Below, one piece after another: positions 21,093 through 30,644 of a stretch of DNA of 32,315 nucleotides. Each line of letters starts with the position of its first letter. Position 1 is the stretch's first letter. A program made the position numbers and the translations under genes. Under the pieces are notes generated by a model that searched no databases, had not been told where the DNA came from, and saw only the letters and a program-made list of their open reading frames with translations. The DNA comes from Ophiostoma sp. CBS 140.51 (taxonomy: Eukaryota > Ascomycota > Sordariomycetes > Ophiostomatales > Ophiostomataceae): positions 1-32,315 of the forward strand of contig JANSLP010000354.1 in NCBI GenBank assembly GCA_029298735.1, read 5' to 3'.

Positions 21093-22473
21093 TCAGATGA
21101 ACGGAAACGCGCTCAACAACAGAAAAATTGTCAACGAGAGAAGGCTAAAGGAATATCATGATGGTTAGGATCCAAACATTCAACATTACTCTTCTAAATG
21201 CACGAAGCACAAGGAAATAAGATGGAATAATCATAATATCGGAGGGCAGACTCACAAGGATAGAGAGGCGAAGACAGCCGCAGACACGGCCCAGTTTGTC
21301 TCTTGTTTGTAGAAGTCGCTGCTGTTGTACATGTTCACGATGTGGACGGGAGTCGGCTCAGCGCGCTGCGCAACAACAGGAAATGGCTCTGAAGGTACGG
21401 ATTGTCCACCGTTTTTATCGGCTAGAATTTCCTCTCTGCGCTGTCGAATTTGATATCGTCCACGCTGAGGAGTGCGCTGTCTTGAGCTTGGAGTTATCTG
21501 CGTCTCGGTCGAGGAATATATTGCAGAAAGATTTACCAGCTTGTACCAGAACCGGTTCTCGTTACCGTTGGCGCGGTATATCGATGCAATCACGCCGCCC
21601 GTGATGCTTCCGTTGTCCAAACGTTGGCTGTCATCGCTGCTTTCCCCAATCACCCATACCAGTTGTGAGGCATCATTGTCTGGTGATATGCTGTTCTCAA
21701 GTATTGCAGAGGCAAAATTTAGCCGCGTCTTGTTGTGGGCCACCTGGTAGTTGAAGATGCTCGACGTGAGCATACCATAGGCACGTACTTGGGGCGTATT
21801 GCTGCTGCCATTTATACTGTCGAAGCCCACCTGTGTAGGCAGGAAGCCGATGCAAATGGTCGACAGCCACAGGAACAGTGTCATAAACGAGCCAATCATG
21901 GCAATCGACTGGCGCAGTCTCAACTCTCGCTGCTGCAAGCACAGGAAGGCGTAGAAGAAAAAGGAGACTGCAGAAGCAATAAACATCAATGTCCAGGTCG
22001 TGACAAAAAAGTTGGGATAGCAATACGAAGTGGCTTGGGGGTTGGCGGTCGGACTGGTCCGGTTGGCTAGACAGAGGACGGTGTGTATGGGGATATGCAT
22101 GCCCATCATGGCAGCTGATGTGGCCATCGAGCCGCCACAGACAAGCATCCCAAGAAGGAGGGCAACTGGGAGTGCCTGCTCAGTACCATTCCCAATCGTA
22201 ACTTGTAGGTCCCACTCAGAAAGCCGGGTTTCCTGCTTCACGGTCGTAGGACTCATACCGGCCTCCAAAGCCCGATCCGTCAACATCCGAGTCGTATTCT
22301 TGTTCAATGTGGAAGTCGCCATTGTCGTTGGTGGGAGCAGTTGAGCTTGGTGAGCTTGATTTGGCTGCTTTTGATCCATTGCGTTTTCGGCGGAGTGCTC
22401 TGGCTTTGAGTGTGATGTCGGCAATTTTTATGATGGCCGAGATGATTTTAAATATGTCCTGGAATGGCGCCAT
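21093..22473 (-). CDS. Multi-pass membrane protein of unknown family; reading frame disrupted
   Basis: The main frame (22379 to 21256) encodes three clear membrane segments: ALPVALLLGMLVCGG, TTWTLMFIASAVSFFFYAF and SFMTLFLWLSTICIGFL. A possible fourth begins at WAVSAAVFASLS, at the end of this exon. A 111 bp intron (donor GTGAGT at 21255, branch CCTAACC, acceptor TTTAG at 21145) joins exon 21144..21093, which extends that last segment and ends ...FPFI-stop. Two things do not fit. First, a better start (ATG 22473, context ACATGGC) opens a well-biased frame, MAPFQDIFKIISAIIKIAD onward, that ends at 22216 and is shifted relative to the main frame, with no convincing intron between them. Second, downstream of the acceptor another frame is open for 58 codons to a TAA at 20968 and looks more coding than the one the splice phase selects. 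Either the gene is a frameshifted pseudogene or the assembly has indels. I do not recognise the family. Confidence 0.55.
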
Positions 22474-23132
22474 GTATTCAGTATAGGGGAGAGGAAAGAC
22501 ATAAAGGGAGTGATGTAGTAGGATAGAGGCCTAGGGATGATGGATCTGGAGCGGTAGGATGGGCATGGTGTAGTTGAGGGGAAGAAAAATATCGGTTCTC
22601 CAGAATTGGCGATGTCCTGTTTACATATTTCCTATTTGGGATGTGCATTAGGGTGGCTATAAAGATGGAAGGAACGACGCAGCACATCACAACAAGTGCA
22701 CCCACCATACGTGCATCGCACTTTCCGTAACTCCAAAGCCTATTTATAAATTCACAGGAGTACGTACTGGATATCACAATTCTTTAAAGCAGAAATCCTT
22801 TATTTCATAGACGTATCCTCGCTTCGAACGCTCCTATTTTGCTTCAGCGTTCATTGGTCTGTATCTGGCGATATAGCAGTCATAGCCACTTGTTCTCGTT
22901 AGACTGGTCCTTCGCAAATTATATCTGAAGAGTTCTTGTGGACGAGAAGGCACATTCAACAGCTTCGTATAAAATAAAAGGTAAACGTCTGTGTGATGGC
23001 AGGAAAGAGCCCACTCTGTTGTGGAGAGCTGTAAACCTCTGCTGCATCGTGAATCCACACATTACACCCACAGCACACACGCAAAACCCCATCAACAAAA
23101 CCCAACGCAAAAATCAATGAAACATAAAAAAT
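22474..23132. other. Intergenic region before the tRNA
   Basis: About 660 bp with no supported gene. It contains the promoter side of the membrane-protein gene and the 5' flank of the tRNA. Open frames on both strands are short and featureless. Confidence 0.5.
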
Positions 23133-23269
23133 GGCAAGATGGTCGAGTGATTAAAGCGCTAGCTTCAGGTGCATGTCTCTCTCGAGAGGGAGAGTAAAAC
23201 ATCAACTAAGAGTCTTCTATAAGATTGCTAGTGCAGAAATGCGCGTGGTTTCGAGTCCCACTCTTGTTA
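23133..23269 (+). tRNA. tRNA-Leu(CAG) with 56-nt intron, structurally degenerate (possible pseudogene)
   Basis: Acceptor strands are 23133-23139 and 23262-23268, with discriminator A at 23269. Pairs 3-70 to 7-66 are Watson-Crick; the two outermost are G-U. The anticodon stem CTAGC pairs with GCTAG only when an intron at 23170-23225 is removed. That intron lies one base 3' of the anticodon, the canonical position. The anticodon CAG is at 23166-23168. A long variable arm with a GCA/TGC stem supports a class II tRNA, hence Leu. There are several departures from consensus: the D stem GTC/AGC has a C-A mismatch and a U-G pair, the second G of the D-loop GG is A, and the last T-stem pair (53-61) is T-C, which also damages the B box. 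A T6 terminator follows. It lies 79 bp beyond the stop of the convergent transcription factor gene. Confidence 0.78.
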
Positions 23270-23278
23270 ACAGATTTC

Positions 23279-23284
23279 TTTTTT
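23279..23284 (+). terminator. RNA polymerase III T-run terminator
   Basis: Six consecutive T nine bases after the discriminator base of the tRNA, as expected for polymerase III termination. Confidence 0.6.
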
Positions 23285-23348
23285 GTTATTCATACTTGAT
23301 TTTTTTGGTTATCGTCCCTCCTGATGTTCCCTTGACCAGTTCCAGCAC

Positions 23349-26300
23349 CTACGGATTCCAAGCTGGCAATGTGGCACCGCCGTCCCGCAGCCCATGGTGC
23401 TCCATCGTCGATGAAAATCCGGCCACACCGGAGACGTCATGTCCCGCAGCCCGGGCCTGCCCAGACTGTCCAGACTGGTCTCCTCGTCTCCGACCGCTGT
23501 TTGCACCGCTGCTTCGGCTTCCACTCCCGTTTGCACCACTTCCAAGCCATGCATTCAGCCTGACAGCGGCCTTGAGCGCACCGGCTGCAACGTCCCAGCT
23601 TTCGAGACTCATTTGCACCGTGCAGATACTCAGCATGCTCTTGACAAATAGGTCGTGTGGTGTATCACGGGCGCTGGCGATGATGGACAACGTCACCCAC
23701 ATGAAGACACCCAAAAGACCCTTCCAGGACGTCAGAGAGATGCGCCAAGTGGCCGTCCACAGCTGGACAAACTCGTGCGGGTCAACGACCTGGCTAAAGG
23801 GACAACGCTGTAGTACGGCACGAGCATAGACAAGGGCTGTCTGGCGAACAGCTTGGTAAAGGGGGTCCACGGAGGAAGGAGGAGGGGGTGCAGTAGCAGT
23901 TGTTGTCTGCCATGACTCTTGATTGGCTTGATTACCAGAAGCCTGAATGTGTGCCAATGAGTGCGCCGACCCGCGGCGTGAATTGTATGCACTCCCGTTC
24001 CGACTGTTGTTTGCGGACAAGGACATAGACAGCAGGCTGCCATCAGCCGAGCCCGGCGGTGTGGGCGATGGTTGCGCCAGATGAGCCAGGTGAGGGCTGC
24101 CGCTCTGTGCCCGATGACCGGCCATTAACCGAGGTGATGCGGACGACTGCCGCTGTTGTTGAACATTGTGGTCCAAGAATGACGGCGACTGAGCAGAAAA
24201 CCCCAAGTTTGGCTGTTGGTGTGGCTCGGCTTGCGAGAGTACAATAGACGGGCGGCGATTTGCCATACCCTGTGTCTCAGTGGAGAGCAAACCATTTCCT
24301 TCGCTATTGACATTGTTGTTTTCAGGTGGCTCTGGTGAGTCAGCTGGTAGGCGTTGGATACGATCATGGATCCATTGCGCCGTCGTCTGGACTTTCTGGA
24401 GTTCCTTGGCTGTCGGGCTCGCAGGGAGGGCCAAGACTGCAGTTATCAGGAACCGCATATCATCCAATATAGATGCAGTAGTAGGATGAATATCCAGCGG
24501 CTCTGCACACTGTGCAAAAGTTGGCTGTCCCGAAACCAGAGGCGTGTTGTGAGAGACACGGAACGGGGCCGGTGAAAGATCTTCGTAGTCAAAGAGATTG
24601 CTGCTGCTACTCCCATGGCTGTTGCCTTGCAGGACTGGTGCCATCTCAAGTGACAGCGCAATAGCCATGTCAGAACTGTGGATTGCGGTTAGATGCATGA
24701 CCCTAGGAAGTTAGGACAATGTTTGAAACAATGAAGTAGTAGTGAGAGTAAGATAAAGAAAGAGAGACATACGCCATCGCAAGTTTTCTAACAAGACCGT
24801 TCATGCCCAAATTCTGGAGACCGCCACGGAGACGGATCATCTCACGAAGGCCACGCAGGTGTGCGTGTAGATTTTGTGTCTGGCCCCAGTACCACTCATC
24901 CATGACCAGCTGGATGACGGCCGTAATGGCATCATCAGAGGTAGAAGTGGACGCGGGCCCACCGTCGCCACTTGTTGAACTACCTCCCTGGAGCTGGGCA
25001 TTGAGCATGTCGATAGCGCGGCCCTTGTGGGTCACAGCAACCATCTTATCGAGGTGGCCAGTCTCATGTAAGAAGCATGCCGATGTGTATATGGCAACTT
25101 GAGCCAACAAAGGTGTTTGCAAGCAGTATGGCACATAGATGCGTGTGTAGGGGTTAGTCGGGTCAGGGTTGCCGTCAAGGCAGGACTTGAAGCGGGAGAT
25201 AAGCTTGACGTCTGCAATATAGTGTCAATATAGAGTCTGTTAAAAAGAGAAGGGTGTCAACACATACAAATTCTGACAAGGTCAACGTTGAGTCGTGTTG
25301 CTTCTAATGGTAGATGTGCCAGGTCAGCAGCAGGGCCGGTAATCTGGAGCAAGTTCGTCCCGGGCAACGAATGGCCACTGCTCGTGCTGCTCTGGCTCCC
25401 ATTGCGGCTCCTGCTTTGACCACGCCCGCCACTCCCGCTGCTGGTACTATTGTTGCTGTGTCCATAGTGGCCCGGTGCTGTCCACGTCAAGATACGCAGC
25501 CAGGCGTAAAAGTCGTCCATGTTGGCCGCACTGGTGCTGTCGGTTCTGCCACTGCTGACGCTGGCTAAGAGCTCGTTGGAGATGCTTTGACGTGCCTGCA
25601 GCAGCTGAAATGCATCACTTAGCACATCATGATGGATAATAGCAGCATGGTCGAGATTGAGGAGGAACATGCCGTTATCGGTTTCAGCGTTGCCGCTATT
25701 GGGTCTCCCGTGACCTTGGCCCTCGTGGCTGCCGTCTCCGTACTGCTGTATAGGGAATCCTGTCGGAGGGAAGGAACCACCAAATGCGGATGCGTTTCCG
25801 GTGTTGAAAAAAGCAGGTAATCCACCGCCGCCATCGCTCCCCTCGGCCATCGGTGCATCTGTCATCGTATAGTCATCGGTCGGCATCAGATCGAGCCCTT
25901 GCCATCGGTCGAGTATAGGATCGGCCCCAAGCACGTTGTTACCTGCTGCTGCTGCTGCTGCTGTGAAGATATCCCATTGTTGCTGCTGCTGTTGTAGAAA
26001 TTGTTGCTGGTGCCGGCGCTGTTGTTCGATAGCATTCGCTATAAAATGGGTCTGGTCCGTGACAGGATATGTGCCCGGGAGCAAAGGCGGCGACTGGAGG
26101 GGAGGAGAAGGGAGGGAGTTCGGGATCGAGTGTGGCATGCCGTGTCCAGCCTGTGGGAGGATATTTGGTCGGTGTTGTCGACGCCTCTGTTGCTGATTTG
26201 GCGGCAACATCGGGCTACGGATGCCACTGAACTTGGCATAGTCATAGTCTTGCGCCGGGAGGACGACCTTGAAGGCCGGTTCACGGGGCACGGCTGGATT

Positions 26301-26747
26301 TCGACGTCTGTGTTTGTGTTAGATATGTGGACTTCTGCATATTCGTTGCATATAAGAAGCCCTCTCCACATGGTCGACGCACTTGTTTTGCTTGTACTCG
26401 CACGGCGGCTGGGGATACCGCTTGACACAGTTGCCGCATGGCCGGCCTTGATCGCACTTCTGTTTTCGTCGTCGGCACTCGCTGCAGCTGGTCGTGACGC
26501 GCTCGGCGCGTGGTGTCCGTACACACACCTGCATGTCTTCTGGTGTGGCGGGGAGAAGAGGAGGTGCAGGTAAAAGGAGTGCATGCGACGACGAGCTGGT
26601 GCTGGCGGTCGAGAATGGGAGTTGAGGCATGGGAATAGGTGGAGGCGGGAAGGATGTGATCGTCGGTGGGAGGGAAGAGGATATCTGTAAGCCCCTAGTG
26701 GTCGTCGATAACACTCGCTGGTTGCGTTCTTCGAGACGTTTCTGCAT
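23349..26747 (-). CDS. Zn2Cys6 transcription factor, 4 exons, 1065 aa
   Basis: The model is complement(join(23349..24702, 24773..25211, 25268..26307, 26383..26747)). The introns are 75 bp (GTGCGT, branch CTAAC), 56 bp (GTATGT) and 70 bp (GTATGT, CCTAG), all phase-consistent (1066 codons). The DNA-binding cluster is C88-x2-C91-x6-C98-x5-C104-x2-C107-x8-C116 within CSECRRRKQKCDQGRPCGNC; the first intron falls just after it, as is common. A poly-Q region (QQQQQQW and neighbours) and Ser/Gly-rich linkers follow. The C-terminal half has WYWGQTQNLHAHLRGLREM, NLGMNGLVRKLAMA and MHLTAIHSSDMAIAL, resembling the regulatory domain of Fungal_trans_2 (PF11951)-type regulators. It is probably a nuclear transcription regulator; the pathway is unknown. 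ATG 26747 (MQKRLEERNQ) is preferred. An in-frame ATG at 26969 would add 74 mostly hydrophobic residues encoded by a CT-rich tract, less likely. Confidence 0.9.
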
Positions 26748-29361
26748 TGTCTCGAGGTCGGTTTTGTTTGTGATGCGCAATGAAGAATGGAGGGAATGGA
26801 GTAGAAGAAAAGAACAGGAGAGAGAGGGAAGGGAGAGGGAAGAGAGAGAGAAGAGAGAGAGAGGAAAGCAGAGAGGGAGGAAAGCAGAGAGGAGGGGCTC
26901 TTCAAAACATGCAAAAGTACAATGTATGTGGCAGGTCGATGCTACCGGCTGTCGTGAGGCTATATGCACTTTGCCTGTCCCGTCAGCTTTGCGTGTGTAT
27001 GCTTAGGACTGTCTGTCTGGCTGGCTGCTCGGGCGGCTTGTTCGATTTGGCCACTATGGCATGGGCATGCCTTGCTGTGAGTTTTACTGTATCCCGTTTC
27101 TAACTGTGTTTGTATCTGATTGTAGAGCTGCATTTGCATGTGCCGCCGTCCCGCTGCTTTTCTGTGTTTTGTTTCTTGCCTTTTAATTCAACGCTCTTCT
27201 GGATTTCTTTGAATTTTTTTGAATTTCTGATTTTCTGGCTTAGACCTTCCACGCGACTCACGGTACCAGGATGCCACACCCCCCTCCCCACCATAGCCGA
27301 GCTTCCCATTGCTCTGCTTCTGCTCGTAGGGCTGAATCGTCCTATTCTTCATCCCGCATGCCTATCCTCGCGCATCACCCACACACCCCGAGGCGAGGCT
27401 GTTTTATTCTCTGACCCACCCATTCTTCGACTCAAGGGAGGGGTGTGGGCTGTTGTCTGTTGTTGTAAACCAGGGGGCTTTGACCTGGCTCACCTCGACA
27501 TTGAGCTGTTGGGGCCAGACCGATTGCCAAGCTTGGCGTATGGAGTGCTATGGAGTACATACAAGGGAAAACGCAGGGTGAAGAGAAGAAATAGGGATGG
27601 TAGGAAAAGAAGAACTGGCAGGAACAAAATAAAAAGAACAAATGAAGAGTGAAGAGCACACACAGCCAACAGGGAGGACAGAAAAAGAAAGCAAAGGTGA
27701 CAAGGGCATCGGACTTTGCCATGCAAGTTGTCGGATTTGGGCCACTTATGGTTTAGCGAGAGACCGTGTGTGCCCCTGGCTGGCCAATAAGCCGAGGCCA
27801 AGAAGACAGGGCCATAAAAGAGACAGTGGGAGTAACTGTGAGGAAAATAAACACTGAGTACAGTGAAGAACGAGACGGCAAAAAAGTGGACAATTAAGCT
27901 TATGGTACAACAGTGAGCAGTTGTCGTAAAACACAAGGTGAGCGTGGACCGTTGTAAGATCCCATATACGAAGATGACAGGAGACGGTTACGATGGGTTG
28001 ACAAATAATAAAGAGAGGCGAAGAGAGAGAGAGAGAACATCAAGTAATGCACGTATTAGAAAGGTATGTTACAGCTTACGTCGCTGCTTTCGCCGTTGCA
28101 GTCCCATAGTTTGTCCCCATCCTGAAAATAAGGTTTTTGTTGGTTGTTCCTTTAGCGGCCCGGCAGCGTGAGATCCTTGGTCATCCAAAGAGGAAAAAGG
28201 GAAAGGGGGTGAGAGGTGAGAGAGGCAAACGGGAAGAATGCACACAACACAAACATCATACATCGCACAGTCACACTGACAACAGCGAGACATAAAAAAA
28301 GATTGGGTCACAAAACGAAACGGCAGCCTGACAATGAGATAGCACGACAGGGTGAGGGCACGGCATCACTTCAGCTCGACAGAAAACAACGGCCAAAAAG
28401 ACGTGCAGCAGTGGTCACTGGCCCATGTTCGTCAGGTATCGTAGCCATTGAATGGTCCAGACAGGCATGCGGAATGGCAATACTGTCATACCCCATCCTG
28501 TAATACCATGTGCTCGCTGCTTTCAGGCTTGCACCAAACTTTGCTTTCTCCACCTTGACTGCAGCTGTGGTCTAGACCAAGCCTCAGCACAACAGGGGCA
28601 GACCAAAGCTAGCCAGAAGGAGTCGGCGACAGGAGGAAATAAAGACCAGACAAAAACACCAGGGCGAGCCAAGACACTCACCAAAGACAAAATTATGGTG
28701 TGCGGAGTACAGCCCGGTATGTTGGTCGAGGGCTATTGAGTGAGCAAAGACTAAAGGACGGCCTACCAAATTACCGGGGTGACTCAAAGAGGACAAGGAG
28801 GGCCTGTTGCTCGTGCGAGGTCTTTTACTTTGTTAGATACGAGTACGAGTGAACAGACAGGACAAGGGTGGCTGGTAATTGACATAACCCAAGAAAACTC
28901 CAAGCAAGCCACAATACAACATACGGCCCCCAAATTTGAGTTTCTGGGACAAGACAGGGTTGGAAAAATATGTGGGAGCAGCCAAGATACTACGACGTGA
29001 AAACATGTCGAGAATACGAATGAAGGAGCAAGTTTCGAGATGTAAAGAACAAGGGCAAAGGGAATAAAGAAGAAGAAGCCTTCCAAATGCTCTCCCAAAA
29101 TTAAGCGAAACCCAACGGCGACCAAAAGAGCCCAAAACCCAGCTAATGGAACCCAAAAAGAACCGTAAAACGCCACAAAGCCACAAAGGCCAAAAACGCT
29201 TGAATATGGAAAGCCACGACAGAAAGAGGCAAACGGCACAGCTGCCAAGCAGAGGAGGCAAGCACCTACGTTTCGTTGAAGGCGGGACAGTCAGATGTGT
29301 CGTTATCCTGAACGTGAGACGGCGAGTGGGAACGGCCCACAAAACCAAGTGTTTCTTACAT
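26748..29361. other. Leader and intergenic region upstream of the Zn2Cys6 gene
   Basis: About 2.6 kb with no supported gene. The part next to the transcription factor is a GA-rich tract (CT in its own sense) likely to be 5' leader; short upstream frames are present. A plus-strand frame at 27110-27652 (180 codons) has composition typical of non-coding DNA. Base composition is still ordinary here, in contrast to the sequence after 29362. Confidence 0.5.
26811..26893. repeat. GA-rich simple repeat
   Basis: Runs of GAGAGA and GGGAGAGG in the presumed 5' leader of the Zn2Cys6 gene, reading as CT-rich on the transcribed strand. Pyrimidine-rich leaders are common in filamentous fungi. Confidence 0.7.
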
Positions 29362-30489
29362 TGTAAGCGCGCAACATGCTAGGCTCGTCCTCTAGCCTAC
29401 CTGGCGGTTCGCTGTAGGATCGCTTGCGTCGCGCTACCTCCACTACCCCTCGCCGTAGTTTATTATCGCGCGGAGGCTCTAGCGGGGCTAGATCGACTAT
29501 TACGCGAGTCGTATCTATGATTAGTACTCGCTCTCTCATAGTTGTACCTTCTTCTAGTCGCTCTTTTCTCTAGTAACTCTCTAGCGTAAGTAACTCGAGA
29601 GTTACTAGTGTTAGGCGAGGCGCTAATATTTCTACTATGCTTCTTCTTAAACTAGCTCTTAATTCTTAGATTACCGCGTAGCCCGTGGCTGCTGCTACTC
29701 TTATTACGGTAGCTTCTATGGTAGTGGTTACTCCTACCGTTACTACCCCCGATAATAATAGTGATTCGTCGTCGTTAAATAGTAGTAATAGCTCCGACTC
29801 TAGTTTCGAACCAATAAATCTCGATAATAACGGAGACGATAATGACTCGATAGAGTATCTCCCTAGCCGCGATTTATCGCTAGAGCTCGCAATTAACCCT
29901 ATACTATACGCCTACGTCGGTTATATTGGTAAGGCTACTAATAATTACACTAGCGTGAACGCTAATTAAGGTCTCTTCTACCCGCGGGGTGTAGCTTCGC
30001 GCTATATAACCTGCGAGGTTAATTATCGAAGCTACGAAGAAGTACTAGCACTAATCGCTGGAAACGTTCGCGGAGCCCTGCGCACTATAGCCAGGATCGT
30101 CGAGCTCGTGCCCGATTTTAAGCGTAGCGTCGACGAGACGCTTAAGCTTTTATTGTTAGGCGGCGTATACCTTAAGTCCGTAGTCCGGTTAATCCGCGAC
30201 CATAAGCGCCAATATTTAATTTAAACTGGGCCGCGTAGCGTCGCGGCTCGTATCCACTACGACGGTATTATATACGAGGCTTACAGTGCTCGCTAGCGCT
30301 TCCTTATTGCCTCGTAAAACGATAAAACTAAGCTTGAGCGCCACTTTCTCCGGCTCGGCCCGGGTAACAGGCTGTATAACTAGTGGCTCGAGGAAAAGAA
30401 CTAGTTTCTTAACGACGTCGAGTCGCTGGGTAACGGAGAGGGCCTCTCGGTTATAAGAGTTCTTCGTTACCGTCGGTACCTTGATCTTA
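29362..30489 (-). repeat. Putative 3' LTR of the gypsy element (about 1.13 kb)
   Basis: On the element's strand this stretch follows a polypurine tract and ends where ordinary host composition resumes. It would start TAAGATC (TG changed to TA by RIP is possible) and end CTTACA, consistent with TG...CA termini. The second LTR and target-site duplication lie outside the window, so the boundaries are unproven. The whole stretch is CpA/TpG-poor. Confidence 0.45.
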
Positions 30490-30500
30490 CTCCCCCTTGA
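29376..30500 (+). pseudogene. RIP-decayed antisense open frame of 374 codons inside the putative LTR
   Basis: From ATG 29376 (MLGSSSSLPGG) to TGA 30498, one plus-strand frame is kept without any frameshift. It is interrupted by 11 stops: TAG at 29415, 29571, 29667, 29679, 30294, 30381, 30402; TAA at 29574, 29967, 30222, 30315. None is an internal TGA. All can derive from CAG or CAA by C-to-T. In the sub-stretch 29970-30221 this frame has no stop, while the other two plus frames have about 9 and 6 by my count, and the minus frames also have several. The predicted product has a Ser/Thr/Arg-rich N-terminus, an acidic Asn/Asp/Ser section (SDSSFEPINLDNNGDDND), then a helical charged part (for example DETLKLLLLGG and KTKLERHFLRL). 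I do not recognise a family; it is not an obvious Gag. It is convergent with pol. Confidence 0.5.
30490..30498 (-). other. Polypurine tract of the gypsy element
   Basis: On the minus strand this reads AAGGGGGAG, placed about 150 bp after the pol stop codon and directly before the putative LTR. That is the expected position and composition of the plus-strand primer of a Ty3/gypsy element. Confidence 0.55.
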
Positions 30501-30644
30501 GTCTTAATGGAGCGTCTACTACGCTTCTTTTCCGCAGTTGTGTCTAGTATTTTAGTTGTGAAGCGATTCTCGGGCGGCTTTATCGCGTAGATCTAGAGTG
30601 TCTCTAGGCTTATTTCGCTCTATAGTTTTAATTTATTTTAGGGC

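Noticed and set aside
27110..27652. 180-codon plus-strand open frame
   Set aside because: It starts hydrophobic and ends in Lys/Arg runs from simple-sequence DNA; no recognisable family and no supporting introns.
28784..29348. Overlapping hydrophobic minus-strand frames
   Set aside because: Phe/Leu/Val content arises from A-rich plus-strand sequence; two overlapping frames are equally open, which argues for neither being coding.
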